From Cervus elaphus (Eukaryota; Chordata; Mammalia; Artiodactyla; Cervidae): DNA of 64,000 nucleotides. Below are positions 1-11,579 of this stretch, piece by piece. The stretch spans positions 56,837,001-56,901,000 of the forward strand of contig NC_057829.1 in assembly GCF_910594005.1 (NCBI RefSeq), given 5' to 3'. Under the pieces are notes generated by a model, which was given only the letters and a program-made list of their open reading frames with translations, had not been told where the DNA came from and ran no database searches. Made by a program: the position numbers and the translations under genes. How positions within the stretch are numbered: the stretch's first letter is position 1; each line of letters begins with the position of its first letter.

Positions 1-218
1 CCATAGCCTTGACTAGACAGACGTTTGTTGGCAAAGTAATGTCTCTGCTTTTTAATATGCTATCTAGGTTGGTCATAACTTTCCTTCCAAGGAGTAAGCG
101 TCTTTTAATTTCATGGCTGCAATCACCATCTTCAGTGATTTTGGAGCCCAAAAAAATAAAGTCTGACGCTGTTTCCACTGATTCCCCATCTGTTTCCCAT
201 GAGGTGATGGGACCAGAT
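1..218 (-). repeat. BovB LINE remnant (minus strand)
   Basis: Reverse complement of the BovB segment encoding 'MTNLD.ILKSRDI'; similarity stops near 218. It is also seen at 25440-25580 (plus) and 29735-29920 (minus). The 3' end of the element lies outside the window, and the 218 boundary is a 5' truncation. It lies in a BTAF1 intron, antisense to the gene. Confidence 0.85.
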
Positions 219-348
219 GCAGATTTGTTGCTTCCATGTAAAGCCACTGTGCAGAAACGCCTCATTCTGATGGTTATCATTAGGATATTGAATGTGTTAA
301 AATGTTAGTTTCTATCTTGATTAAGTTGTTAATTCTAAAACCTTTTGA

Positions 349-449
349 GGGAATTCCCTGGTGGTCCAGTGTTTAGGACTCCGAGGTTCCACTGCAGAGG
401 AGACAGATTCGATCCCTTGAGCTGCACAGCATGGCAAAAAAACAAAACC
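349..449 (+). repeat. tRNA-Glu-derived CHR-type SINE
   Basis: Typical head (GGAATTCCCTGGTGGTCCAG) followed by the GATTCGATCCC box-B region. It is flanked by an 8-bp target-site duplication, CCTTTTGA at 341-348 and 450-457. A short copy within a BTAF1 intron. Confidence 0.85.
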
Positions 450-468
450 CCTTTTGAAAATATAACAT

Positions 469-1197
469 CGCTATGGAAAACAGTGTGGAGATTTCTTAAA
501 AAACTGGAAATAGACCTGCCATATGACCCAGCAATCCCACTTCTGGGCATACACACTGAGGAAACCAGATCTGAAAGAGACACGTGCACCCCAATGTTCA
601 TCACAGCACTGTTTATAATAGCCAGGACATGGAAGCAACCTAGATGCCCATCAGCAGATGAATGGATAAGGAAGCTGTGGTACATATACACCATGGAATT
701 TTACTCAGCCATTAAAAAGAATTCATTTGAACCAGTCCTAATGAGATGGATGAAGCTGGAGCCCATTATACAGAGTGAAGTTTGCCAGAAAGATAAAGAA
801 CATTACAGCATACTAACACGTATATATGGAATTTAGAAAGATGGTAATGACAACCCTATATGCAAAACAGAAAAAGAGACACAGAAATACAAAACAGACT
901 TTTGAACTCTGTGGGAGAATGTGAGGGTGGGATATTTCAAAAGAACAGCTATCTATGAACCATACTATCTATGGTGAAACAGATCACCAGCCCAGGTGGG
1001 ATGCATGAGACAAGTGCTCGGGCCTGGTGCACTGGGAAGACCCAGAGGAATCGGGTGGAGAGGGAGGTGGGAGGGGGGATCGGGATGGGGAATACGTGTA
1101 AATCTATGGCTGATTCATATCAATGTATGACAAAACCCACTGAAATGTTGTGAAGTAATTAGCCTCCAACTAATAAAAAAAAATAAAAAAAAAAAAA
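469..1197 (+). mobile_element. 5'-truncated young L1 3' end with 13-bp TSD
   Basis: The last ~120 codons of L1 ORF2 are open (PYDPAIPLLGIHTEE, then WKQPRCPSADEWIRKLWYIYT) to a stop at 834-836, followed by the L1 3' UTR and an A-rich tail. Perfect target-site duplication GAAAATATAACAT at 456-468 and 1198-1210. The open ORF and clean duplication indicate a fairly recent insertion in a BTAF1 intron, sense to the gene. Confidence 0.92.
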
Positions 1198-1352
1198 GAA
1201 AATATAACATATAATCATTTTAAGACAGTATATATATCTCACTCCTGATACTATTTCTGGTATTATAAGAAACATACTTGAATTTAATTGAAGTTCTGTT
1301 CTCAGAATGTTACTTTTCTTAACTTTTAAGTTTAAATTTCTTAATCATAGGG

Positions 1353-2308
1353 CAGTAGTTCTCAAACTTTTTGGTCTCTGTACCTCTTTACACTCTTAAA
1401 AATTTAAGACCTCAAAGAACTTTTATCATGTTTTCTGTAGTAGAAATTAAAAGTGAGAAGTGGGAAAAGATTTATTAATTCATTTAAAGAATAAATCCAT
1501 TAGACTTTTGAATAGGCCTTTTACAGATGCGTGCTTTGTAACATGCATTGGTCATTTGGAGAACACTGGCTCACTGAGTTATGTAAATCTTTTAAAGGTT
1601 GATTCATATCAGCATACAGTAGCACAAAACGGACTCATTAGTGTCACCAAGAGAAAATCTCTAAATACTGGGAAGCACCTGCACTGCTCAGTTCCTTTTG
1701 ACAGCTTGCATTTTATCATTGGCAACAAGTTGTGCCACTCATTTTCCTTGAAGTGACCAAATTTTTTAAAGAAAATAATCTGCCAGATACTCAAGTCAGA
1801 ATAACCATAGTTTGTCAGTCCATTCAAGTAAACTCATTCTGTAAAAAATAGCTAGGTCAACTCACAATTTTAAGAAATCTTACAAGTGCTTTTCCTAAAT
1901 ATTTTGTATTTCAGTATTCATGGTATACAGCAGAAATGCTTTATGGAATACTTCATATTTTGTTGCACAGAATGTTAAAAAGATGTGCCATTCAAAGGTT
2001 GAGGTTTAATAAAATTATTTTTACTGCTTCAATGACATTCTTAAGTGAAACCAGCTTTTTAGAAAAAAGGCTAGTGCATGGCTGCAAGTAATAGTGACTG
2101 CTCGTACGCTTGGTGTCACCACCTTGATTCTTCCTGAGGCAAAAGCAGTCTTGCCCACCATGACTTTTGTGTATCAGAGCAAAAGTCAACACAGTGAAAA
2201 AAGCAAACAGTGTCTTATCCTTTGTTATAAAATAGCTGCAGTCAGTAACCCTTTGAAAAGGTCTTAGAAATCCTGAGGGGTCTGCAGACCACATTTTGAG
2301 AACCAGTA
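1353..2308. mobile_element. Old hAT-like DNA transposon remnant
   Basis: About 950 bp bounded by imperfect terminal inverted repeats: CAGTAGTTCTCAAACTTTTT at the left end and a right end whose reverse complement begins TACTGGTTCTCAAAATG. 'CAGTGGTTCTCAA' ends are typical of mammalian hAT elements. The body (TTTACACTCTTAAAAATT, then GACCTCAAAGAACTTTTAT) resembles an ancient eutherian element. No transposase reading frame survives. Confidence 0.6.
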
Positions 2309-2746
2309 CCCTGGCTAACCGTTAACACTAAAAGTGAGAGGCTCTAGTAACAGCATTCCACTTAAACAATACAATCTTGTCTTTACCAAGTAACACAAGG
2401 TATGGGAAAGATAAGTTGTAGCTGTGTTCTTAAAATATCTTAGATGTGCTTATTTCATCATCTCATTATATAGTGCTTTTAATACCTGTCAAATTCTTAA
2501 ATATTTGTCTTCCAGTCATTAAAATGATACTATTTTTGAATTGGTTTTTCTTTGCATATATACGTGTGTGCATGCGCCTGCGTGTGTTACCTTTGGTATT
2601 TTTTTAATTGAGAATAGTTGGTTTACAATATTGTGTTATCTCTGCATTTACATTTTGATAAGACTTGAAATAATTTCATAATCTGGGGATGGACAAATTA
2701 ATAGATAGTAGCAAATTGTTTTAATACACTTAAAAAATCATTTTAG
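2309..2746 (+). other. BTAF1 intron sequence, nothing recognised
   Basis: AT-rich sequence between the hAT remnant and the first exon in the window, with a short GTGTGCATGCGCCTGCGTGTG tract near 2563-2587 and the polypyrimidine and TTTTAG acceptor at its end. No exon or repeat was recognised. Confidence 0.6.
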
Positions 2747-2899
2747 GCAGGCATTCCAGATCCTCCAAATATGTCAGAAGAATTAATCCAATTGAAAGCC
2801 AAGGAAAGACACTTTTTGGAGCAGTTGTTAGATGGGAAAAAGTTAGAAAATTACAAGATTCCAGTACCAATCAATGCTGAACTCAGAAAATATCAACAG
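2747..2899 (+). CDS. BTAF1: BTAF1 exon, linker before ATPase (residues ~1221-1271)
   Basis: A 153-nt phase-0 exon of 51 codons beginning AGIPDPPNMSEEL and ending at RKYQQ. It is preceded by a TTTTAG acceptor and followed by GTAAAG. It holds the charged segment (KAKERHFLEQLLDGKKLENY) directly before the ATPase fold and the start of the Q-motif-like YQQDG, which finishes in the next exon. An acceptor four bases downstream (GGCAG) is possible but would break the frame. Confidence 0.95.
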
Positions 2900-3133
2900 G
2901 TAAAGTTTTATACTTATCTTCTAAATACTGATTATTCCTTTTAAATATACCTTAAAGAATATAAAGATTGATTTAATAATTAAAAATTCTTCTGTTTGGT
3001 GTCTTGTATCCATTTATTTCTCCCTGCCGGTAAAAATACAGTGTGTTTGGTCTTTGTAAACATGTTCTTTACAGAAAAATATCTTTATGATCTGTTCACA
3101 TTTACCATTTTTCTCTTTCTCCCAACCTTTCAG

Positions 3134-3255
3134 GATGGTGTGAACTGGTTAGCATTTCTTAATAAGTATAAGCTTCATGGAATTCTGTGTGATGACATGG
3201 GTTTAGGGAAGACTTTACAGTCCATCTGTATTCTAGCAGGAGATCACTGTCACAG
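3134..3255 (+). CDS. BTAF1: BTAF1 exon with Walker A motif (residues ~1272-1312)
   Basis: A 122-nt exon between a TTTCAG acceptor and a GTAATT donor. It begins DGVNWLAFLNKYKLHGILC and contains the Snf2 motif I, DDMGLGKT, whose lysine and threonine bind the ATP phosphates. It ends within an arginine codon (AG|G) completed by the next exon. Confidence 0.97.
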
Positions 3256-3345
3256 GTAATTTTAAATGTTATTTTAACAGAAGGCTTTCAGATGCTGAGC
3301 AATATAAACAAACTGGTTAATTCATTGTGTTTTGCTGTTGTAAAG

Positions 3346-3513
3346 GGCCCAGGAATATGCAAGATCAAAATTGGCAGAATGTATGCCACTTCCTTCCTTG
3401 GTGGTTTGTCCACCAACACTAACAGGTCATTGGGTGGATGAAGTAGGTAAATTTTGCTCCAGAGAATATCTCAATCCACTGCATTATACTGGACCTCCTA
3501 CTGAAAGAGTAAG
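3346..3513 (+). CDS. BTAF1: BTAF1 exon with helicase motif Ia (residues ~1312-1368)
   Basis: A 168-nt exon after a TAAAG acceptor. It encodes AQEYARSKLAECMPL, then SLVVCPPTLTGHW (motif Ia) and the HYTGPPTERV segment. It ends inside an arginine codon at AG|GTAAGA. Length and phase match both neighbouring exons. Confidence 0.96.
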
Positions 3514-3707
3514 GTAAGAACTGTACAACCAAAAAATGTTTAATCTTTTGCTTTAAGTAGTTTGGAAGAATAAAATTTATTAAAAATGAATTCTAGTTAG
3601 CTTTTTCGGTTGTCAGACATAGAAACTTACTTTAACTTATTTAAGAAAGGTAAATGAACATAATAAAAATATAATCAGTGAGACTCATCAAAATTTAAGA
3701 AGTTTCA

Positions 3708-3861
3708 GGACTTTCCTGATGGTGCAGTAGCTAAAACTCTGTGCTCCCAGTACAGGGGGCCTGGGTTCAATCCCTGGTTGGTGAACTAGATCCCATGTGC
3801 TATAATTAAAAGCCACAGCTAAAACATGGCATAGCCAAATAAATCATAAAATAAATACAAA
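3708..3861 (+). repeat. CHR-type SINE
   Basis: GGACTTTCCTGATGGTGCAG head, GGGTTCAATCCCTGG box B and an (AAATA)n-like tail. Diverged from the younger copies in the intergenic region. Confidence 0.8.
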
Positions 3862-4247
3862 GTGTAAGGACATTAACCACTGTCAACAATCAGTTAGGCT
3901 CTAAGTTTTTTGAGCTAGGAAGCTTTCAAGAACCAAAACCATTCTTGGTGCCTTTCCTAAAACCTTGTGATCATAGCATCTCCTAGGTGTTTCTGTTATT
4001 TCTTCATTTTCTATGCACTTTCCCTAAAAGCTACCTCTTCCTTCTTCCCTCTCCCCAAAAGTGCTTTTGGTGTACAGTGGCTTGCTCTAGCTGCCCTGAT
4101 CCCATACAACTCTGTAGTTCTATTAATACATCTGTTCCTAAATACAGATGTTGAAGAGTGGTGTATCATTAATTTCAATTTGTCTTTTAAAGCTTGGATA
4201 GTCCCAGATTTCTGATTAGTCTGTAGATTTGCTGCCCTTCTGTGAAT

Positions 4248-4450
4248 TAATAGCTAACATATACTGAGCACTTACTGGTCAGGCATTAGATATTCTAAGC
4301 AGTTTTATTTACATTTATGTAATACCATGTATTCTCTTAATTACCTTATGAGGTATGGGTACTATTATTGTTCCCAATTTGCAGATGGGGAGTCTAAGAC
4401 ATGGGGCCTGAGAAGAATATCACTCAGCTAATTAAATAGAAGGTCACTAG
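4248..4450 (+). repeat. MIR SINE
   Basis: Contains the MIR core: TACTGAGCACTTACTGGTCA, then CTTATGAGGTATGGGTACTA and AGATGGGGAGTCTAAGACA. An ancient mammalian repeat in a BTAF1 intron. Confidence 0.75.
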
Positions 4451-5238
4451 GTATAATTAAATGAAGTTTTGAACACAGGCAGCTCAAGAGTTGTACTCTT
4501 AAAGAATTTACTATAAAGGAATTCATCCATTTATAAGTGGTAAAAACTCAGATTAGCTTAAGCAAACAGGAAATTCATTAATTAAACTGAGCATCTTGGG
4601 GTGAATTCTTGCTTCAGGTACATCTAAATTACTGTTCTTCCCCATGCATAGCTTGTTTTGTTGGTCTCTACTGGACTTTTGTCTATTGTTGGTGTAGATA
4701 AAAGGTCATGGACAGTCTTAGGCCTACATTCTCATAGCTTGGCAACTGTAATGAACAGAGATATTCTCTCAGACTAGCCGGCCTTGATTGCGTCATGTCC
4801 TCAAACCAACCTCCATGATTGGGGAATAAAATATTGTGAATGGCTTGATCTGATGAAAATGCTTCACCTCTTTGGTGATTATGGGGACATGTGATTGATG
4901 ATGGCTCACGCTCGGCCCCCAGCACAACGTGGAATGATGAAGGAATAGTGCCTCCAAGGAAGAGGTTTTGGCAAATAAAGCTAAAATGACCTTCACATTG
5001 TGAGTCAGGTGCTCACCCCTTTTCTCATCAGACTGAGTTAGGGCCACATGACCAAGTTGTAAGGAGAACGGCCTTCAGGTAGCAGGGTCATGGGTGTAGA
5101 GTAAGCAGAAAGGAATATTGGGTTTGGTAGGCAGATTGAAATCACTTTGTACAATGGCATCTGTGCTTTCCCCTTTGAAAGTATATTACAAACTTTGCAG
5201 ATTCCCCATTTTCTAATCTTACTTATTTTTAAATGCAG

Positions 5239-5316
5239 GTTACAGCACCAGGTGAAAAGGCACAATCTCATAGTGGCTTCATACGATGTTGTGAGAAATG
5301 ACATAGATTTCTTTAG
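5239..5316 (+). CDS. BTAF1: BTAF1 short exon in ATPase lobe 1 (residues ~1368-1394)
   Basis: A 78-nt exon with acceptor AAATGCAG and donor GTAAGA. It encodes LQHQVKRHNLIVASYDVVRN followed by DIDFF, the strand carrying the Snf2 'IVASYDVVRND' signature (motif Ib). Both ends split arginine codons. Confidence 0.95.
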
Positions 5317-5447
5317 GTAAGAATTAAAATTTTTTAAAGAAAACAGTGTCAAATTCAGAGAGAATTAGTATCTTTCTGCCTCAAAGACTCTTTGTATTGT
5401 TCCTGACATGTAGTAAAAGATGCTATTTTTTGTTTATTCTTCCTTAG

Positions 5448-5577
5448 AAATATTAAATTTAACTACTGTATTCTTGATGAAGGCCATGTCATCAAAAATG
5501 GAAAAACAAAATTGTCAAAAGCAGTAAAACAACTGACTGCTAATTATAGGATTATTCTTTCTGGAACACCAATCCAG
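5448..5577 (+). CDS. BTAF1: BTAF1 exon with DEGH Walker B box (residues ~1394-1437)
   Basis: A 130-nt exon between TCCTTAG and GTAATT. It encodes NIKFNYCILDEGHVIKNG and the LSGTPIQ motif III. The Walker B tetrad is DEGH rather than DEAH or DEAD, as expected for Mot1/BTAF1 proteins; its acidic pair coordinates magnesium and activates water for ATP hydrolysis. Confidence 0.97.
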
Positions 5578-6425
5578 GTAATTATTTACCTTTTCTTTAC
5601 TTGGCATTTGACAGTGAATTAAAGAAGAGGGTTTTTTTTTTAGTTTTTGGAATAATTTCCAATAATTATCTTGCTTTTATAATGGTTCATTTGGTATGTA
5701 GCAGTATCTGAGCAAACCAGGTTTTAAATCTCATATTTAAAATGTGATTTTAGGCTTTGGTAGCCCATCTGTCAGGAGGCAAAGCCCAAGTGCAATTAGA
5801 AGGGTTTCACTTCAGGAGGGCAACCCACCACAGTGAGCCAGAGCTTAAGCAGGGTGAGAAGGGCTTCTGGAAGGGGTAAACAGATAGGATGGTACCTTAG
5901 GATCCACACATACTGGGGAAGCATCCAAAATGGAAAAGTGTGGGGGTGTTTTTTGGTTTTTGTTTTGTGAAACTCCAAGTAGAATTGGAAAGAACCTGTG
6001 CCTTTTCTCATGACCCATAAATACTGGGTAGACATGACCTATAACCAAACTCTTCTAGGTTTTCCTGCGTTGAATAAATGGTGATGTTGGCCAGATTTCT
6101 TAAATCTTGCTGTTAATCTTAGTCTCAAAAAAAACCAGAAACGTATTCATCTTACTGCTCTGTTTACTACTTGATAGAACTGACCAAAAAGATTGGTACT
6201 GTGCACCAAGGCTTATTGTGGTGGAAAAGACTTGAAAGTTCCTCTAAATAGGATAGAGTATTTTCTCCAGATTTTACACAATAAAATATAGACTCATATC
6301 CAGAAATATAGTGATAATCTCTCTCATCTATGTTACTACAGTGGGCTTTCATTAATGTTCCATTTTTAAGTGTAAGGAAATAATCCTAGTACACAAGATA
6401 ACTGGTGTTCCTTTCTTATATTCAG
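5578..6425 (+). other. BTAF1 intron, no repeats recognised
   Basis: About 850 bases between the DEGH exon and the next exon. Apart from homopolymer T runs, no element or exon was recognised. Confidence 0.6.
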
Positions 6426-6567
6426 AACAACGTTTTGGAGCTGTGGTCATTATTTGATTTCCTCATGCCAGGATTTTTGGGAACTGAACGCCAGTTTGCT
6501 GCTCGGTATGGTAAACCTATATTAGCAAGTAGGGATGCTCGAAGCTCCAGTCGAGAACAAGAAGCAG
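6426..6567 (+). CDS. BTAF1: BTAF1 exon, inter-lobe region (residues ~1438-1485)
   Basis: A 142-nt exon after ATATTCAG, beginning NNVLELWSLFDFLMPGFLGT, the conserved block after motif III in Snf2 proteins. It continues through ERQFAARYGKPILASRDA and ends EQEA plus the first base of a glycine codon, before GTAGGA. Confidence 0.95.
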
Positions 6568-6711
6568 GTAGGAAAAAGAGATACCATTATATATTCTATG
6601 CAAGTGAATATAATTTATATCTACTTTGGGGGAAGTCATTTAATTTTATTATTAGAGAAATTAATAAGAGAATAATAGAATAAAATTAATTCTGTTAATA
6701 ATTATTAACAG

Positions 6712-6842
6712 GTGTCCTTGCAATGGATGCACTGCACCGCCAGGTCCTGCCATTTCTTTTGAGAAGAATGAAAGAAGATGTTTTACAGGATCTACCACCC
6801 AAAATTATTCAAGACTATTACTGTACTCTCAGTCCTCTCCAG
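6712..6842 (+). CDS. BTAF1: BTAF1 exon, LLRRMKEDV block (residues ~1485-1528)
   Basis: A 131-nt exon after TTAACAG. It encodes VLAMDALHRQVLPFLLRRMK followed by EDVLQDLPPK. LLRR.K.DV..DLP is the conserved Snf2 segment linking the two lobes. It ends LSPLQ before GTTAGG and is in frame with both neighbours. Confidence 0.96.
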
Positions 6843-8457
6843 GTTAGGAATCTGGTGATTGTGGTTGTTGATGCTGTGTTTATTACTAGAATGCTTTGAA
6901 GAAGTCACAAAAGTAGTGAGTAAAGGGGTTTAGCCTTTGGTTTTATTGCTCTCATGTAGCTTCTACTTCCTTAGACTTCAGGAATATTCTGTTTCAAACA
7001 AGTGTAGATAAAACCTAAATGAATCTGTTTGCGTATATAAGCACACATTTGGGTTTGTGCATTTTCAACACAGCATTAAAACAAAATCTTTTGTCATAAT
7101 TGCTTTGTAATATGTCTCAAGTTAATTGAAAAAGTTGGAACATTAAAATGATAAAGAAGTAAGAAGTAAGCCAGTGATAAAGAAGTAAGCCAGTGTTTTT
7201 TTAGGGCCAGAAGTCTGCCTGTGATGTCTTTTCCTTACAGCAGCATTATAGGTGTATACATCAGGGCTGAGTTGGGAAGTGGGACCTCATCTCTTCTAAA
7301 GTATTGCCAGTAAATTTTCAAGAGAAGTATTGGCTTCTGCCCAGTTCTAGTTTTGTACATAGAGACCATTGTCAAAGGCACTTATCGTATGCCTTTCCTT
7401 GTGTAGTATTTGTGTGTGGTATTTTTTTAAGGGGAAGCTATCTCTTGTCTTAGTAAAATATGGCCTATAAACAGAATTTTCTCTTTGAATGTTTATGTTG
7501 TGTTCTAGGTTAGTAAGCATCAGTCTATTTCAGTGTGGTTCCAATGAATAAAAGATACACAGACGTATCTGCAAAATAGCCCCTTTCCCCTCCAGTATAT
7601 ATAGACAGTTAACCTTTTAGTATTTATCTATCCAACTTCAGTTTTGTGGACAAAACATTAATTTAAATGCTAAGAGCTCTGTGATATTATCTACATCACC
7701 TCTCGGCCTCTATCCCTTGTTTGTAAAAATCGGATTAATATTTCTTGAAAGAAAAGTTTTAGAGGTAATGAGATGAAGACTTTAAGTATGATAAAGAAAA
7801 GGTGCCATATGAAAAAACCTGAGATATTATAGTGGTATATAACATCAGCATAAAACACATTTAAGTAGTCTGGAGGAAGGGAGCTGGAGAGGGAAGTGAC
7901 ATCTGGGTTTGTTTTGCATCTACAGGTTTTTATTCTCTGACTTCTGTTCTTTAGCACTGTAGATTTTCTTCCCTTTCACATCGTTTTAACATATACACGT
8001 CAGGAACCCAGACTCTTAAGGAAATACTTTAAACTTGGTGTGGGTTCTGTGGTTAGTATCTTTTTTAAAACTTGGTCTTTTGAAACATACCTGTTAGGGT
8101 CTTGACCATGTAGCTTCACTTAAGGAAGATTTCCTCATTTACTTGTAAGGGTTCAGGTTCTCTTTTATCCGTAACTTATTTACCTTCTTGAATAGAGTGG
8201 GAAAATTGAATTTAGGATTATTTGACTATTTTTTGAAAAATATTTTAGCAGCTGAACAATGTGTTAAACTTGTTTTCTAAATGTAATTTAAAAGGAATTT
8301 ACCACGATGCAGTGGATCATCTATATTCAAGTAGGTTGCGTAATTTATTTTCTTTGATGAGGGCTAATTTACATTGCTGTTCTTACTGACTTTTTCTAGT
8401 TATGTTTTGAACAACTGAAAATAAATATACTCACTGCTTTTGTGGGGGAATTTACAG
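6843..8457 (+). other. BTAF1 intron, no repeats recognised
   Basis: 1.6 kb of AT-rich intron without SINE, LINE or LTR signatures. A near-repeat of the motif AAGAAGTAAGCCAGTG occurs around 7155-7195. Confidence 0.6.
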
Positions 8458-8583
8458 GTTCAACTCTATGAGGATTTTGCTAAGTCTCGTGCCAAGTGCG
8501 ACGTTGATGAAACAGTTTCTTCAGCTGCACTTTCTGAAGAAACCGAGAAACCAAAGCTTAAAGCTACAGGTCATGTGTTCCAG
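8458..8583 (+). CDS. BTAF1: BTAF1 exon, acidic insert (residues ~1529-1570)
   Basis: A 126-nt phase-0 exon of 42 codons with acceptor TTTACAG and donor GTACAT. It encodes VQLYEDFAKSRAKCDVDET and ends GHVFQ. It carries a low-complexity Ser/Glu/Lys segment between the lobes. Confidence 0.95.
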
Positions 8584-9957
8584 GTACATGTTACAGCCCC
8601 CTTTGTAAATGTTGCTGAAGAACGCGCTTCAGTACAGCAATGTTTATATGAAACACTGAAATATGGGTTTATCTAATTTTTTCAGTTTTGTGTATACATT
8701 CTTGAAAATAGGTAAAAGTGCCAATTTAATTAATTTTCATGTTCATAATTAGCAATAGGTAATATTAAAATTAATATGTTATTACATGAAGAGTTTTAAA
8801 ATAGAGAATTTTTGTTTCCTATTCAAAAAATATTTGAATACCTACCACAAGGCAGTAATTTTTCTAACCTCAGGGGTTAATTAAAGCAGTGAACAAGACC
8901 CTAGGGGTGAAAAATATAAAAAAAATGTATCATGTAAAAGAAAATCAACTATGGGCTTATACAGAATAGGAGTCAGGGTAGGTTGTAGTTTTTCAACAGG
9001 GTGATCAGGGATGTCACTGAGAAGGTGACATTTGAGCAAAAATCTGAATGAAGGTTGAGGCATGTAGATGCGTGGGAGGAAATGATTCCAGGCAGAGATA
9101 TTACATACAGTACAGAAGTCCTGAGACAGATGATGAATGTGCTTGAGGACAAAGAGAAAGCGTCAACTCATTTTTTCTTTCCCTTTTGAAATATTCCACT
9201 GTAGAATATCTTCCAACCCGCCCCCCCTTGTCAACAAGATATTAAAACACTACAGCATTTTTAAAGATAGAAATGGGAAAAGGCGATTTTGAAAGCTCAT
9301 ACCTCTCCCAGTTTCTATCATAGTGCCCAACAGTGGAGCTTACTGATGCAAATCTGTGTGCCAAAAATGAGACCCAATCATAGGCCAAGTAAATGACAAA
9401 AGACAAGGGTATGGCTGAATCAGAGAAAGGAAACGAAGACCTTAGAGGGCTCTGATTCTCAAACCCGACTACATAGTTCTGCCTTCCCTTTCCCACCACC
9501 GACCTGCTGAATCAAAGTACTGTGTAGAGGGGAGAGATTTACAAATTTAAAAGGGTCTTGTGTAGTTTTCATACCCACTAAAGTTTGAGGAACCTTCCTT
9601 TAGGAAATGATGTCTAATTCTAGAATCATCTAGCAACATTATCAGGCACTTCCAGTTCAAAAGGGTTAGCTATAGGAACTAATAAGACCTTGTGTCATGA
9701 GAAGGTCATGGGTCTAGTAGGGAAGATAGACATCACAATACAATTTATATGTTATAAATTCTCTCACAGAAATAAACACAAATTGCACAAGAAGCATAGA
9801 TGAAGACATCACAGATAAGATATGTGAACTGGTTCTTGAAGTAGTAAGAAGATGAAGAAAGGCATTCTACACAGATGCAGTAGCACAGGAAAAGACACAG
9901 ATACAAATATTTGTGTCATGTGAAGGAGACTTATATATACTTTTTTCTCTCTTAAAG
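8584..9957 (+). other. BTAF1 intron with ancient repeat remnants
   Basis: 1.4-kb intron. Two stretches (about 8830-9160 and 9690-9905) contain phrases such as GATGTCACTGAGAAGGTGAC and GAACTGGTTCTTGAAGTAG that recur in ancient mammalian LINE-type repeats (L2-like). A similar piece lies near 59640-59760. Family assignment is uncertain. Confidence 0.4.
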
Positions 9958-10110
9958 GCATTACAGTACTTACGAAAACTGTGCAACCATCCAGCATTAG
10001 TCTTAACACCTCAGCATCCAGAGTTCAAGAGTACTACTGAAAAACTTGCCGCTCAGAATTCTTCTCTCCATGATATTCAGCATGCCCCTAAACTCTCAGC
10101 TTTGAAACAA
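9958..10110 (+). CDS. BTAF1: BTAF1 exon, LRKLCNHP block (residues ~1571-1621)
   Basis: A 153-nt phase-0 exon after CTTAAAG, beginning ALQYLRKLCNHPALVLTPQH. 'LRKLCNHP' is a near-universal Snf2-family signature at the start of lobe 2. It ends KLSALKQ at GTAAGT. Confidence 0.97.
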
Positions 10111-10395
10111 GTAAGTACATCTTTTAAGTGTTAGATGTATGTTGCACATTCCTGATCTGTAACAGTAGGTAAATTTGCTTTTCCAAAAGATTACTGATGT
10201 GTTTACCATTTTCAAAAAATTTGCTTTGTTAAATTTTTGATACAGCTTTTAAAAAACTTGTGGTAAAGTATAGCAAATGCCACTTTAACTGTTTTTGAAA
10301 TGTAGAATTCTGTGGCATTAATTACATTCAGTGTTATGTACCCATCACCACTATCCCAGAATTTTTCCATCATCCAGATAGAAACTCTGTACCTG

Positions 10396-10502
10396 TATTT
10401 ATTTTTGGCTGCACCATGCAGCACACAGGATCTTAGATTGAACCCGTGCCCCCTGCATAGGGAGTGAGAAGTCTTAACCACCCAGCTGCCAGAGAAGGCC
10501 TG
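10396..10502 (-). repeat. CHR-type SINE, minus strand
   Basis: Reverse-oriented copy: TTTTTGGCTGCACCATGCAG, then TTGAACCCGTGCCCCCTGCA and CAGCTGCCAGAGAAGGCC. Inserted into the antisense L1. Confidence 0.75.
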
Positions 10503-10754
10503 AAACTACCAATTAGCAGTAACTTCCCACTTTCCTTTCCATAACCCTGGGAACCTCTAATCTACTTTGTCTGTATGAATATGCCTGTTCTAAATATTTC
10601 ATGTAAGTGGGATCACATATTTCTTCTTTTGTGATTGGCTAGTTTCACTTATTTTCAAGTTTCCTTCACGTCACAGCATGTATCAGTACTTCATTTTTAT
10701 GGCCAAATAAAAATTCTGTCGTTGCTGTTATTACCACCACCGCCACCGCGTTGT

Positions 10755-10955
10755 GGGCTTCCCTGGTAGCTCAGATGGTGAAGAATCCACCTGCAGGGCA
10801 GGAGACGAGGGTTCCGTCTCTGGTTCAGGACGGTCCCCTGGAGGAGGGCACAGCGACCCAGTCCAGTATTCCTGCCTGGAGGACCCCCTGGACAGAGGAG
10901 CCTGGAGGCTGTGGTCCGCGGGGTCACAGGCAGACATAGCTAAGCACAGCACGGC
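10755..10955 (+). repeat. Bov-tA SINE
   Basis: GGGCTTCCCTGGTAGCTCAG head, GTTCCGTCTCTGGTTCAGGA, then CTGGAGGACCCCCTGGACAG. A ruminant-specific tRNA/BovA composite SINE, preceded by a short CCACCACCGCCACCGCG tract. Confidence 0.88.
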
Positions 10956-11579
10956 AAACCACATTTTGTTTAGCCAGTCGTGTGCTGGTGGACACGTGGG
11001 TGGTTTCCACCTCTGGCTATTGTGGATAATGCCGCAGTGAACATCACCTTATCGGTATCTGTTTGAGTTCTTTTAGGTATAGATGTGCGGGAAACTGCTG
11101 GATTACATAGCTAGTCTATGGTTAACTTTTTAAGGAACTACCAAACCTTTCCACAGTGGCTGTAACATTTACATTGCAAGCCATGTGCCAGGGTTCTGAT
11201 TTCTCTACATCCTCACCAAGATTTTCCTTTTTTTAATTTAACCATCACTGTAGGTATGAGATGGTGTCACACTGTTGATTTGATTAGTTTTCCCTAATGA
11301 TTAATAATGGTGTTTTTTTCATGTCCTTATTAAGACATATCTTCTTTGAAGAAATACCTGTTGAAGTCTTTCGACTATTTTTTTCATTGGACTGTTTCTT
11401 TTGGTTGAGTTTTAGGAGTTTATATTCTAGATGTTAAGCCTTTATCAGATATGTAATTTGCAGATACTTTCTCCAATTCTGTTGATTCTTTTCACTTTCC
11501 TGATAATGAACTCTACGGCTTCTGATGAGAAAACAGGTGTTAATCTCATTGAGAATCCCTTTCGCATGAAGTCACTTCT

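Larger units (their letters stand above)
3514..5238 (+). other. BTAF1 intron with SINE and MIR
   Basis: A 1.7-kb intron holding a CHR-type SINE (about 3708-3861) and a MIR (about 4248-4450). The remainder (3862-4247, 4451-5238) shows no recognisable gene or element. Confidence 0.7.

Noticed and set aside
1460..1756. 98-codon frame upstream of the first BTAF1 exon
   Set aside because: Lies within the hAT-like remnant, has no BTAF1 similarity and no fitting splice sites.
3967..4215. 82-codon frame in a BTAF1 intron
   Set aside because: Hydrophobic low-complexity translation of intron sequence, no exon boundaries or homology.
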